Positions 32,501 through 40,867 are shown, counted from the stretch's first letter. The stretch is DNA of 64,000 nt from Sphingomonas anseongensis (GCF_023516495.1 NZ_JAMGBC010000001.1:2008501-2072500); one strand, 5' to 3'. Program-made: numbers and translations. Notes: a model not told the origin generated them from the letters alone.

Positions 32501-33319
32501 ATGGACGAGGAATTCGAAGCTGCGGAACTTCCCTCGGTCGGCGAACGACTTCGCGTCGCTCGCGAGGAAAAGGGCTACAGCCTCGAGGACATAGCCGCCG
32601 AAACGCGAATCCCGCTTCGCCACCTGGAAAGCCTGGAAACCGCGGACTGGGATCGCCTTCCGGCCCCCACCTATTCGATCGGCTTCGCCAAAAGCTACGC
32701 CGGCAAGGTCGGCCTCGACCGCGCGGAGATCGGCGAGCAGCTTCGCTCCGAAATGGGCGGCCAGCGGACCGACAATTCGACCGTCGAGCATTTCGAGCCC
32801 GCGGACCCGGCCCGGGCGATGCCCAAGTGGCTCGTTTTTTCCGCGATCGTTGCGGTCCTCGTGATCGTGCTGGCCTTCACCTGGATAAGCAACCGCTCAG
32901 TCTCAGAGGAGCCCGTGGCAACTGCAAACCAGGCGCCAACACCGCAAGCTCCAACCGTCGCTGCAACGGCTCCGCCACCGGCCCAACCGGCGGCCGCGCA
33001 GGGTCCGGTGGTTGTCAGCGCAACGGCGCCCGCGTGGATCCGCATCACCGACCAGGGCAATACCCTGTTCGAGGGCATGCTCCAGCCGGGGCAGAACTAC
33101 CAGGTGCCACCGACCGCGAGGGCTCCGCTGCTCCGCGCCGGTGCGCCAGAGGCTCTGAAGATCATGGTGGGCCAGGCCGTCGCTCCGCCGGTCGGGCCGG
33201 CCGGGCAGGTGACATCCAACGTCAGCCTGCTTCCGACAGACCTGATGCGCGGTCCGGCAGCGCCGGCACCGGTCCAGCAGCCCGCGCCCCCGGCGCCGCA
33301 AAATTCGCTGGCGCAATAG
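32501..33319 (+). CDS. RodZ-like protein (HTH + TM + DUF4115)
   Basis: 272 residues. An N-terminal HTH_25 domain ('GERLRVAREEKGYSLEDIAAET', residues ~10-75) is followed by an acidic juxtamembrane linker, one transmembrane helix ('WLVFSAIVAVLVIVLAFTWI', ~109-128), a Pro/Ala-rich region and a periplasmic DUF4115-like beta domain ('AWIRITDQGNTLFEGMLQPG'). This is the architecture of the rod-shape protein RodZ, which couples MreB to the membrane. The C-terminal domain is short and followed by an AP-rich tail. It is followed at 63 bases by cpoB; both act on envelope morphogenesis. Confidence 0.8.
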   Translation: MDEEFEAAELPSVGERLRVAREEKGYSLEDIAAETRIPLRHLESLETADWDRLPAPTYSIGFAKSYAGKVGLDRAEIGEQLRSEMGGQRTDNSTVEHFEPADPARAMPKWLVFSAIVAVLVIVLAFTWISNRSVSEEPVATANQAPTPQAPTVAATAPPPAQPAAAQGPVVVSATAPAWIRITDQGNTLFEGMLQPGQNYQVPPTARAPLLRAGAPEALKIMVGQAVAPPVGPAGQVTSNVSLLPTDLMRGPAAPAPVQQPAPPAPQNSLAQ

Positions 33320-33382
33320 ATTCATCGCCGCGTAAGCTCCGCCCGGGCAAAGTGTTGGAATTCAAGTGGTGGGGACTTTCAG

Positions 33383-34219
33383 ATGATTAGCGCGAAGTTG
33401 CGCATCGCTCTTTCAGGAGTCGCTGCGGTATCGCTTGCGGCCGCTCCGGCATTGGCGCAGCGGCCTCCCAGCGCCGAGCAGCAGCTCCTGATCCTCCAGC
33501 AGCAGGTGGCGGCGAGCCAGGCGACCGCGATGCAGCTCCAGCAGAGGCTCGACACGATTGAGCGGCAGCTGCAGCAGCTGATCAACCAGGGCGAGATGAA
33601 CGGCCACAGGGTGTCGGAGCTGGAATCGCAGGTGACGACGCTTCGCAACGATGTGAACTCGCGGCTCAGCAGCCTGGAGTCGCGGCCGGTCGCAGGTCCG
33701 CAGACCGTAGAAACGACGCCGCCAGAGGCTGCACCCGTCGAGGAGGCACCTCGGCCGAAGACACGGACGGCTTCCGCTTCGCTCCCGGAGCTACCGCCGA
33801 GGCCGGCGGATTCCGACAGCGCCGCGAGCGACCCCGGCGAGGACGCTTATTCGCAGGGATTCCACCTGTGGGAGGACGGCAAATACGACCAGGCCATCAC
33901 CGCGCTTCGCGCCTTCGTCTCGGCATTCCCCAAGCACCGTCGCGTCAGCTTCGCGCGTAACCTCATCGGTCGGGCGATGCTCGACAACGGCCAGCCGCGC
34001 CCGGCAGCGGAGGCGCTTCTTGCCAACTACCGCTCGGATCCAAAGGGTGAGCGAGCGCCGGACAGCCTCTATTATCTCGGGCAGGCGCTGATGAAGCTCA
34101 ACCAGCCGCAGCAGGCATGCAAGGCCTATGGCGAGCTGGAGGACGTCTATGGCTCCTCCATCCGGCCCGACCTCAAGTCGCTGGTCGCGAAAGGGAAGGT
34201 TGACGCCGGCTGCTCCTGA
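33383..34219 (+). CDS. cpoB: Tol-Pal-associated periplasmic coordinator CpoB/YbgF
   Basis: 278 residues. The Sec signal is 'ALSGVAAVSLAAAPALA'. A Gln-rich coiled coil (about 30-110, 'LLILQQQVAASQATAMQLQQ') would trimerise, and a Pro/Glu linker leads to a C-terminal TPR region ('AYSQGFHLWEDGKYDQAITALRAFVSAFP' onward). CpoB coordinates outer-membrane constriction by Tol-Pal with septal peptidoglycan synthesis. The tol/pal genes themselves are not in the window. The gene end overlaps the tilS start by 20 bases, as expected for the conserved cpoB-tilS pair. Confidence 0.87.
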   Translation: MISAKLRIALSGVAAVSLAAAPALAQRPPSAEQQLLILQQQVAASQATAMQLQQRLDTIERQLQQLINQGEMNGHRVSELESQVTTLRNDVNSRLSSLESRPVAGPQTVETTPPEAAPVEEAPRPKTRTASASLPELPPRPADSDSAASDPGEDAYSQGFHLWEDGKYDQAITALRAFVSAFPKHRRVSFARNLIGRAMLDNGQPRPAAEALLANYRSDPKGERAPDSLYYLGQALMKLNQPQQACKAYGELEDVYGSSIRPDLKSLVAKGKVDAGCS

Positions 34220-35186
34220 TCCGGCGCTCGTCGGCCGCTTCGCCGCCGGGCTCGACCGCCTGCATCCGGCCGGAGAGAAGCTGGGGCTGGCAGTATCGGG
34301 CGGTCCCGACAGTCTCGCGATGCTCGTCCTTGCAGCGGCTGCTCGCCCCGGTCTCGTCGAAGCGGCAACCGTCGACCACGCGCTGCGACCGGAGGCCCGC
34401 GATGAAGCTGAGATGGTCGCGCATGTCTCCGGGGCGCTCGGGGTGCCACACTCCACTTTGACGGTGCAGTGGAAGGCCACGCCCGCGACCGGACTTCAGG
34501 AGCGCGCCAGGGACGAGCGCTATCGGCTGCTCGATGGCTGGGCCGTGGAACGGCACCTCAATACGGTCGCCACCGCGCACCATCTCGACGATCAGGTTGA
34601 GACGCTCCTGATGCGCCTCAACCGCGGCGCGGGTGCGCGGGGACTCGCCGGAATGCGCGCGGATGCGAAGCTTCCCACGCCCGGCTCGAAAATCCGGTTG
34701 GTTCGTCCGCTGCTGGAGTGGCGGAGAAGCGAGCTGGAGGAGCTGTGCCGTTCCGCCGGGCTGGTGCCGGCGCAGGATCCAAGCAATGCCGACGAGCGGT
34801 TCGAGCGGGTGAGAGTGCGGCGTGGAATTGCCGGTGCGGACTGGGTCGACGCCGAGGGAATTGCCCGAAGCGCCGACTATCTTGGTCGCGCGGACGACGC
34901 GCTCGAATGGGCGGCGGATCTGGAGTGGCAGACGCAGGTCAGCGCCCGCAAGCAGTCCATCGCCTACCGGCCTTCAGGACCGGCGGAAATCCGCCGCCGG
35001 ATTGTGGCCCGCTGCGTCGAGCGGCTGGCGAGCGAGGGCAGGGGAAACCTGCTTCGGGGCCGCGAGCTCGACCAGCTGGTTGGCGCACTCACCAATGGAG
35101 GAAAGGCGACGCTTCGCGGGGTCGTTTGCTCGGGCGGCGAGCAATGGAGCTTCGCCCCCGCGCCCGAGAGACGGCAAGCAGACTAG
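34200..35186 (+). CDS. tilS: tRNA(Ile)-lysidine synthetase
   Basis: About 328 residues from TTG 34200 ('TPAAPDPALVGRFAAGLDRL'), with RBS 'AAGGGAAGG' inside the cpoB 3' end. The N-type ATP pyrophosphatase P-loop is 'LAVSGGPDSLAM', followed by 'VDHALRPEARDEAE' and 'TAHHLDDQVETLLMRL'. TilS converts the wobble C34 of tRNA-Ile(CAU) to lysidine so that it reads AUA. This copy is short at its C-terminus, as in other alphaproteobacteria. In many relatives ftsH follows directly. Here KTSC follows, and ftsH is ~8 kb away on the other strand. Confidence 0.9.
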   Translation: MTPAAPDPALVGRFAAGLDRLHPAGEKLGLAVSGGPDSLAMLVLAAAARPGLVEAATVDHALRPEARDEAEMVAHVSGALGVPHSTLTVQWKATPATGLQERARDERYRLLDGWAVERHLNTVATAHHLDDQVETLLMRLNRGAGARGLAGMRADAKLPTPGSKIRLVRPLLEWRRSELEELCRSAGLVPAQDPSNADERFERVRVRRGIAGADWVDAEGIARSADYLGRADDALEWAADLEWQTQVSARKQSIAYRPSGPAEIRRRIVARCVERLASEGRGNLLRGRELDQLVGALTNGGKATLRGVVCSGGEQWSFAPAPERRQAD

Positions 35187-35221
35187 CGCAGCCGCTCGCC
35201 ACCTTTGCGCGTTGTGGCGTC

Positions 35222-35419
35222 ATGCCCTCGACCGTTATCCGGCGTTTCACTTACTCGCCCGACAGCGAGGAGCTGACGATCGAGTTCGTGACCGGCCGTC
35301 GCTACGTCTATTCCGCGGTGCCCGAGGAAGAGGTTCAGGCGATGCGGGAGGCCTTTTCCAAGGGCGTCTATTTCAACAAGCACATCCGCAACCGCTACGC
35401 GTATCGCGAACTGGTCTGA
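35222..35419 (+). CDS. KTSC-domain protein
   Basis: 65 residues forming one KTSC domain: 'SSTV..F.Y..' type start (here PSTVIRRFTYSPDSEELTI), then 'YVYSAVPEEEVQAMREAFSKGVYFNKHIRNRY', which matches the family well. These small domains occur near lysyl-tRNA or tRNA-modification genes and are of unknown function. Its position just after tilS fits that association. The intergenic gap from tilS is 35 bases, so it is probably in the same transcript. Confidence 0.85.
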   Translation: MPSTVIRRFTYSPDSEELTIEFVTGRRYVYSAVPEEEVQAMREAFSKGVYFNKHIRNRYAYRELV

Positions 35420-35428
35420 GCGGGCTGC

Positions 35429-35869
35429 CTAATAGCCGGGGCCGGGAGGCGCAGATTCGGGCGGTGGGACGGCCTGCCCGCTAGCTTCGCGAGCCTCGGC
35501 CTTGGCGCGGTCGATCATGTTCTGCAGGCACCCTGAGGAACCTCCGGGACCGACTGCCGAGCAGCTTTGGATGCCAGTCCGCCCGACATATTCGAAGCTC
35601 TTCGCCTTCTGTGCCCAGCTCTGGCGAGTCTGCCGCGGTCCGGCCTCGCGATAGCGCTCCGGGATCCGGTAGCGCTCGCTTTCGGGCTTGCGGGCGCAGA
35701 CGACGATCGCATCCTCGGTCGAGCGAGGGCAGGGATCGTTGCCGTAAACGATGATCTCGGCAATCTTGTCGGAATCGCTGGTGTCCTGGGCGGTCGCCGG
35801 CCCCGCGAAGAGTGCGGCGATGCCCGCTGCGCTTGCCGCGGCCGTGAGCGAAATCAGCAACTTCGTCAT
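35429..35869 (-). CDS. Secreted hypothetical protein
   Basis: 146 residues with a clear Sec signal ('LLISLTAAASAAGIAALFAGPATA|QD'). The mature part has four cysteines (DPCPRS, VVCARK, QSCSAV, GCLQN) probably forming two disulfides, a 'ERYRIPERYRE' segment, and a proline-rich end (PPPESAPPGPGY). I recall similar short proteins in sphingomonads but no named domain. It is convergent with KTSC with a 9-base gap. Confidence 0.7.
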   Translation of the reverse strand: MTKLLISLTAAASAAGIAALFAGPATAQDTSDSDKIAEIIVYGNDPCPRSTEDAIVVCARKPESERYRIPERYREAGPRQTRQSWAQKAKSFEYVGRTGIQSCSAVGPGGSSGCLQNMIDRAKAEAREASGQAVPPPESAPPGPGY

Positions 35870-35918
35870 TGGTCAAACCTTTCACGCCTAAAGCGGCTAA
35901 TGCGCAAACCGGGTTCCT

Positions 35919-36458
35919 TCATATGCGCTTGGACAACCCGATTGCGACACGGCATGCCGCGCGTATCGCACCGGTCAATACAGGATAACCCGCGGCCTGC
36001 TGCGCGCCCGCCGATCGAGCGGTGTCGCGATGCTCCAGCTCCTCGGCACGAAACTCCGCAATGTCGGCCGCCAACTCCGGGTCTTCGTCGCCGATCTCGT
36101 CGAGCTGCTGCCCGTAGTGGCGGTCGATCTCTGTTTCGACCGCTTCCGTACAGGCCATCGCAGCTTCTTCGCTCATCAACGCGGTGACTGCTCCAAGAGC
36201 GAAACCGGCGGTCTTCCACAGCGGCTGGAGGAGCGTTGGCCGAACCGACCGCTTCGACATGAGCGCGTTGAAGCGCTTCAGATGCCGCTGCTCCTGCATC
36301 GCCATTCGCGAAACGAGCTTCGCTGCCGGTGAGCTTGGGCGAAGGACGGCGAGTTGCCCGGCGTAAATCCGCGTCGCTCCATATTCTCCGGCCTGGTCGA
36401 CGCGAAGCATCGAGGCGGTGTCGGCTCGGCGCTGTCCCGGACGGCGGGGGCCCGTCAT
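35919..36458 (-). CDS. coq7: Demethoxyubiquinone hydroxylase, Coq7 family
   Basis: 179 residues from ATG 36458. Di-iron carboxylate protein with two helix pairs: 'RVDQAGEYGATRIYAGQLAVL', the E-x-x-H ligand motif in 'MQEQRHLKRF', and a second set in 'CTEAVETEIDRHYGQQ' and 'EFRAEELEHRDTA'. It hydroxylates C6 of demethoxyubiquinone in ubiquinone synthesis. The start overlaps the dsbB stop by ATGA; a much longer upstream reading through dsbB is an overlap artefact. With ubiG at 24.8 kb this is the second ubiquinone gene in the window. Confidence 0.92.
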   Translation of the reverse strand: MTGPRRPGQRRADTASMLRVDQAGEYGATRIYAGQLAVLRPSSPAAKLVSRMAMQEQRHLKRFNALMSKRSVRPTLLQPLWKTAGFALGAVTALMSEEAAMACTEAVETEIDRHYGQQLDEIGDEDPELAADIAEFRAEELEHRDTARSAGAQQAAGYPVLTGAIRAACRVAIGLSKRI

Positions 36459-36940
36459 CGCGAGCGCCTGCCGCCAAGCATCAGCCAGGCGATTACGGCC
36501 GCGCCGGACAGCGAGAAGATCGCATTCCAGCCGGCTAGCGAGATTCCGAGGAACGACCATTGCACCTGGTCGCAACGGATCAGCGGCACCTTCATCAACT
36601 TCTTGAGGAGGTCCTCCGTCGACGTCGCGGTGGCGGTGGTCGAACAGGTCGTGAAGCCCTGGAAGATCTGAAGCTCGACCCCGGCGTGATAGACCCCGAT
36701 CGCTCCGGAAATGGCGATTGCGAGGGCAGCGAGCAGCGTCAGCGTCCGGGCTCGCGAAGAGGCGGCAGGAGCGGTGAAGGCGCCACCCGCCAGAAGGATT
36801 GCGGCTGCATGCGGATAACGCTGCCACCAGCACATCTCGCACGGGTAAAGGCCGCCGATATATTGCGAGCCGAGCGCGCCGCCGAGGAGCGCAAGCGGCA
36901 ACAGCAACGCGATCAGCCGCCCGGCGTCGAAGCGGTTCAT
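36455..36940 (-). CDS. dsbB: Disulfide bond formation protein B
   Basis: 161 residues from ATG 36940; an earlier in-frame start at 36979 is less likely. Four transmembrane helices can be traced. The first redox pair is the CxxC in 'YPCEMCWWQRYPH', and the second pair is Cys in 'FTTCSTTA' and 'LIRCDQVQ' on the second periplasmic loop. It oxidises DsbA and passes electrons to quinone, which fits its overlap with coq7, a quinone biosynthesis gene. Disulfide formation would matter for the several Cys-containing secreted proteins here. Confidence 0.88.
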   Translation of the reverse strand: MNRFDAGRLIALLLPLALLGGALGSQYIGGLYPCEMCWWQRYPHAAAILLAGGAFTAPAASSRARTLTLLAALAIAISGAIGVYHAGVELQIFQGFTTCSTTATATSTEDLLKKLMKVPLIRCDQVQWSFLGISLAGWNAIFSLSGAAVIAWLMLGGRRSR

Positions 36941-36995
36941 CCCGAAAGCTTCCCCTCGCCCGAGCGCCGCTTCAGCCACAACCTGGCCAGTGGCC

Positions 36996-38345
36996 CTAGC
37001 GACGCGATTTCGACTGGCCGCCGCGCGACGCGACGGAAGCCGGCGAACCGAGGCGCTTGAGCGTGTTCAGCGCATAATAGAGCTGGAAGTCCTTGATATC
37101 CTTCTTCGCTAGCTCCTCCGCGGTCGCCGAGAAGCGCGGATCCTGTGACGTATCGTCCTGTTCCAGCAGCTTGTCGTCGGCCTTCACCTGGGCGAGCAGG
37201 TGGCGGCGAAGGTCCGCCTCGCGAACAACGGGGCGATTCTTGTAATCCGGGTCGGTGAGCTGCGGGACTGGGATGTCCGGCGTGATGCCGCCAGCCTGAA
37301 CCGAGCGGCCGGAAGGCGTGTAGTAGCGCGCCGTCGTCAGCCGAAGCGCGCTCCTCGGGCCGGTCTGGACGACGGTCTGTACGCTGCCCTTGCCGAAGCT
37401 GGTCTCACCCATGACGAGCGCACGGCGCTGGTCCTGGAGAGCGCCGGCGACGATCTCGGCCGCCGATGCGCTGCCCGCATCGACCAGGACGATCATCGGA
37501 AGACCGTGGGCCATGTCGCCCGGCTTCGCATAGTAGCGCTCGATATCGGTCTTCTCGCGCCCGCGCTGCGAAACGATCTCGCCGCGCTCCAGGAAGGCGT
37601 CGCTGATGTCTACCGCCGCGTCGAGCAGGCCGCCGGGGTTGGAGCGAAGGTCGAGGATATAACCAAGCGGGTGGCCGCCGGTCGCCTTGTCGACCGCCGC
37701 GAGCGCCGCCTTCGTCTCTTCGGCCGAGTTGCCCGAGAAGGTGCTGATATCGATGATCGCGATCCCGTCCTTGATCTCCCATTTCACCGGCCGGAGCTGG
37801 ATCTTTTCGCGTATCAGAGAGACGTCGAACGGCTTGTCCTTGCCGGGGCGCAGGATGGTCAGCTTGACCGTGGTCCCGGGGTCGCCCTTCATCTTGTCGA
37901 CCGCCTCGTCGAGCGTGGCACCGTAAACCAGGTTGCCGTCGATGTGGGTGATGTAATCGCCCGACTTGATCCCGGCCCGCCACGCAGGCGTGTCCTCGGT
38001 CGGAGTGATGACCTTCACGATGCCGTCTTCCAGCGTGACGGTAAGCCCGAGGCCGCCGTAATTGCCGTCAGTGGTGGCACGAAGCGTGTCGAAGCTCGCA
38101 TCCTCTTCGTAGGAAGAGTGCGGATCGAGCGCCGACAGCATGCCGTCGATGGCGCCCTTGATGAGCGTGTGGTCGTCGACCTTGTCGACGTAATTGGCCT
38201 TCACCCTCTCGTAGACGCTCATGAACTTCTCGAGCTCATTGTAATTGGCCACGTCCGCCGCAGCGAGCGAGCTCGTGGTGACCGGCACCAGGGCAAGCGC
38301 GGAAACCAGCGCCAACGGTGGAAGCAGCTTGTGAATAGCGTTCAT
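36996..38345 (-). CDS. ctpA: Carboxyl-terminal processing protease CtpA (S41)
   Basis: 449 residues from ATG 38345. A signal/anchor ('LPPLALVSALALVPVTTSSLAAA') is followed by a PDZ domain ('YGGLGLTVTLEDGIVKVITPTED', 'SGDYITHIDGNLVYG') and the S41 core. Catalytic Ser is in 'AGSASAAEIVAGALQDQ' and the Lys in 'MGETSFGKGSVQTVV'. It degrades periplasmic proteins from the C-terminus, and in relatives acts on peptidoglycan hydrolases. It is downstream of the EnvC-like gene on the same strand, a recurring pair in alphaproteobacteria that suggests joint control of cell-wall hydrolysis. Confidence 0.92.
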   Translation of the reverse strand: MNAIHKLLPPLALVSALALVPVTTSSLAAADVANYNELEKFMSVYERVKANYVDKVDDHTLIKGAIDGMLSALDPHSSYEEDASFDTLRATTDGNYGGLGLTVTLEDGIVKVITPTEDTPAWRAGIKSGDYITHIDGNLVYGATLDEAVDKMKGDPGTTVKLTILRPGKDKPFDVSLIREKIQLRPVKWEIKDGIAIIDISTFSGNSAEETKAALAAVDKATGGHPLGYILDLRSNPGGLLDAAVDISDAFLERGEIVSQRGREKTDIERYYAKPGDMAHGLPMIVLVDAGSASAAEIVAGALQDQRRALVMGETSFGKGSVQTVVQTGPRSALRLTTARYYTPSGRSVQAGGITPDIPVPQLTDPDYKNRPVVREADLRRHLLAQVKADDKLLEQDDTSQDPRFSATAEELAKKDIKDFQLYYALNTLKRLGSPASVASRGGQSKSRR

Positions 38346-38380
38346 GAGTAATGCCTTAGGGAGTCGCGTCGAAGCCGTGT

Positions 38381-39559
38381 TTAGCCGCCTTTGGAGCGAT
38401 TTGACAGCAGGGCAGATGAACCTGCGATGAGAGCCGGCGAAACTGTGCGGCCGTCGTGCTGGAGCTGTATTTCGACCGGGCCCAGCGCGATCCCAAGCGC
38501 TTCGCCCGCTTCGATCGTCGCGCCTTTCGACAGCCTCGAACCGGCGTTGACCAGCACCGATTTCCATCCGCCGCCATGGTCGATGATGATCACTCCGTCA
38601 TAGTCGCGGAATGGCCCGGCAAAGAGGATCGTGCCGGAAGCCGGCGCGACGAGCGCCGCGCCCCTGCGCGTGTCGAGCAGGATTCCGCGCGACCGGACAC
38701 CGTTGGCGCTGACGGTGCCGAGCCCGTCGAGGACGGCGGCCTCGGCGGGGAGCCGGTAGAGGATCGGCGGCCGCTGGGCCGCTCCAGGGCCGCGAAGCTG
38801 GACCGGCCCAAGCTCGGCAAGCTCCTGTGCAATCTTCTGAGCCTCGCGCTTTGACGCGGCATTCGCCTGCACGTCGGCCAGCTGCTCCTCGCGGGTGATT
38901 GCAACGTCTCCTGCGCCGAGCGCTTGCGATCCCCGTTCCTTGGCCATGGCGAGGGCCCGCTTCTCGAGCTGAGCGAAGGCATTGCGTCGCTGGTCGAGCT
39001 GGGAGCGCCGCTTCCGGAGGTCGGATCTGGCGGCGATCGCCGCCTGCTCGAGCTTCGCGCCCTGGCGAAGCTCGTTCCTCAGTGCCGCGGTTTTCGCGCG
39101 GATCACTGGAGCAGTCGCCCCAATTAGGATCCTTAGCTTGACCAGCTCGTCGGCCGACCGAGAGTTTGCGAGCAGGAGCAAAGGCGGGCGCCGCGCTGAC
39201 AGGACGAGCCCTCCCAGAAGCGAGCTTACCGGGGCTTCGGCCCTGGCGAGCCGGCGCCGCTGAAGCTCGAGCTGCGCCTCCGCCAGATCCACCGCCACGT
39301 CGGATGCCGTGATCTCCGCTTCGGCTGCGCTGATCGCCTCTGCCGCCGCAAGCTGGCTCGCGTGAAGGCGGGCGACCTCGTCGCGGGCCTGGGTGGCCGC
39401 CTGTTCCAGCCGCTGCTGCCGGGCGCTTGCGGCCGCCGCTTCGCTCCGCGCCTGTCGAAGCTGGAGCTCGACCGGCGAGGTTTCGGCCGTCCGCGGGGCG
39501 CTTGGCGCCACCGCCGCGGTCCCGGCGATGAGGAGTAATGCTGCGGCGCCGCGAACCAT
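38381..39559 (-). CDS. EnvC-like murein hydrolase activator (degenerate M23/LytM)
   Basis: 392 residues. Signal ('AAALLLIAGTAAVAPSAP'), then a long coiled coil (about 30-240, Ala/Glu/Arg/Gln rich) and a C-terminal LytM-like domain. In active M23 peptidases the zinc ligands are in HxxxD, HxH and related motifs. Here the corresponding segments are 'RSRGILLDTRRG', 'IIIDHGGGWKSVLVNAG' and 'GPVEIQLQHDG', lacking most ligand histidines. That matches EnvC, which activates amidases through a catalytically dead LytM domain. It precedes ctpA and follows rlmH by 3 bases. Confidence 0.85.
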   Translation of the reverse strand: MVRGAAALLLIAGTAAVAPSAPRTAETSPVELQLRQARSEAAAASARQQRLEQAATQARDEVARLHASQLAAAEAISAAEAEITASDVAVDLAEAQLELQRRRLARAEAPVSSLLGGLVLSARRPPLLLLANSRSADELVKLRILIGATAPVIRAKTAALRNELRQGAKLEQAAIAARSDLRKRRSQLDQRRNAFAQLEKRALAMAKERGSQALGAGDVAITREEQLADVQANAASKREAQKIAQELAELGPVQLRGPGAAQRPPILYRLPAEAAVLDGLGTVSANGVRSRGILLDTRRGAALVAPASGTILFAGPFRDYDGVIIIDHGGGWKSVLVNAGSRLSKGATIEAGEALGIALGPVEIQLQHDGRTVSPALIAGSSALLSNRSKGG

Positions 39560-39562
39560 GGC

Positions 39563-39985
39563 TCAGCCTTCGCGGTGATAGGGATGGTTGGCAAGGATGG
39601 ACGTCGCCCTGAACAGTTGCTCGGCCAGCATCGCCCGGACGAGCAGGTGCGGCCAGGTCGCCGGGCCGAACGAGAGCAGCAGGCCGGCGCTGGATCGCTC
39701 GGCTTCGCCGTGCCCGTCGGCAGCTCCGATCGAAAAGCGCGCCTCGCGCTTTCCGGAGTCGCGCCATTCCTCCAGCTTGCGGGCAAGTTGCGTCGAGCTA
39801 AGCGCCGTTCCGCGCTCATCAAGGAGGATGGAGACGCTGTTCGGGGGAAGCTCCGGCGCTGCGCGGCTTCCATCGGCGAGCTCGGTGAGCTTCGTCGGCC
39901 AGGAGATTCGCTTCAGGTAACGCTCGACGAGCTCGGCCTCGGCAGATCTGCCGATCTTGCCCCTGGCGAGAATGTGGAGGAGCAC
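39563..39985 (-). CDS. rlmH: 23S rRNA (pseudouridine-1915-N3)-methyltransferase
   Basis: 140 residues of the SPOUT family; methylates pseudouridine 1915 in helix 69. Recognised by 'HILARGKIGRSAEAELVERY', 'LDERGTALSSTQLARKL', 'IGAADGHG' (trefoil-knot SAM site) and 'TWPHLLVRAMLAEQLFRATSILANHPYHR'. The start is GTG 39985. Its ribosome binding site AAGGG lies in a GC-rich hairpin that begins at the stop codon of the upstream gene. Same order as many alphaproteobacteria: nadD, rsfS, then rlmH and EnvC, here with a beta-lactamase-like gene inserted. Confidence 0.93.
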   Translation of the reverse strand: MLLHILARGKIGRSAEAELVERYLKRISWPTKLTELADGSRAAPELPPNSVSILLDERGTALSSTQLARKLEEWRDSGKREARFSIGAADGHGEAERSSAGLLLSFGPATWPHLLVRAMLAEQLFRATSILANHPYHREG

Positions 39986-40004
39986 GAGGGCCCTTGGGGC
40001 CCTC
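39986..40004 (-). promoter_or_regulatory. Hairpin over the rlmH ribosome binding site
   Basis: On the minus strand GAGGGCCC and GGGCCCTC form a perfect 8-bp stem with a 3-base loop, immediately before the GTG start. The likely Shine-Dalgarno AAGGG is split between loop and 3' arm. The upstream gene's TAG stop overlaps the 5' arm by one base, so a terminating ribosome could open it. There is no T-run, so it is not a terminator. Confidence 0.55.
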
Positions 40005-40867
40005 TACCGCCCGCTGATGGCGGAAGCCGACGTGTACGGCCAGCCGACGATGGAAAGGAAGCCGTCGTAAATCGTCCTCGCCGCTTCGGCGATCGCGTTG
40101 GGCCGATTTGTCCCGCCGCGAGCGAAGATCGCTACCGCAATCCGGTGGCCGTTCGGCAAGGTGATGAAACCAACGTCGTCGGTAAGGCCGTTGAGAGTTC
40201 CCGTCTTGTGCTCGACCCGGGTTCCGTCGGGGAGCAGCGACTTCATGCGGTTCCGGCCAGTCATGCACTGCGCCATGAGGTCCAGGAGGTAATTCTTGCT
40301 CCAGGGACGCAGAAGCTCGCCCTTGTCGAGCCGGGTCAGGAAAGTGGCGAACGCCATTGGCGTAGCGGAATCGCGCTCATCGTACAGGTCGCGCTTGTCG
40401 GTCAGCAGCTGGTTGATCGTGCGGTCGATCCGCAGTCCTTTGACGTTGTGCCAGTCGAGCCACTTCTGAACCGTCCTCGGTCCGCCGAGGTCGCGGATCA
40501 GCAGGTCCGTCGCATGATTGTCGCTGTGGACCAGCATCCGCCTCATCAAGGCGGCAGCGGAGACGCCGCTGATCGTGTCGTCGAGTGACCGGTCACCCTT
40601 TTCGACATAAGCGAGATAGGTGGCTGCGACGGCGACCTTGACGGTGCTCGCCATCGGATAGCGCTGGTTGCCGCGAACGCTGACCGCCTCGCCCGTCGTC
40701 AAATCCACGGCAGCGACGCCGACGTCGCTGGTCTTCGACGTGACGAGCATCGACAGCTCGTTCTGGAGCCTTGCCATGAGGGTCGCCGGCGCAGCCGCAG
40801 CGGGCTGAGCGACGAACGCCAGCAAGAAGAACACTATCCCTAAACGTCGCATACCCTCACCCACCAT
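40004..40867 (-). CDS. Class A beta-lactamase-related serine hydrolase
   Basis: 287 residues from ATG 40867 (ATG 40852 is an alternative). Signal 'GIVFFLLAFVAQPAAA'. Penicilloyl-serine motifs: S74-T-V-K77, S115-D-N and the K221-T-G triad. The omega-loop landmark 'DERDSATP' (163-170) is present, but counting back 13 residues as in TEM puts Gln153 where the deacylating Glu166 should be. The interval between the first two motifs is ~19 residues shorter than in TEM. It may be a divergent beta-lactamase, or a penicillin-recognising hydrolase acting on peptidoglycan. It sits between rsfS and rlmH. Confidence 0.75.
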   Translation of the reverse strand: MVGEGMRRLGIVFFLLAFVAQPAAAAPATLMARLQNELSMLVTSKTSDVGVAAVDLTTGEAVSVRGNQRYPMASTVKVAVAATYLAYVEKGDRSLDDTISGVSAAALMRRMLVHSDNHATDLLIRDLGGPRTVQKWLDWHNVKGLRIDRTINQLLTDKRDLYDERDSATPMAFATFLTRLDKGELLRPWSKNYLLDLMAQCMTGRNRMKSLLPDGTRVEHKTGTLNGLTDDVGFITLPNGHRIAVAIFARGGTNRPNAIAEAARTIYDGFLSIVGWPYTSASAISGR

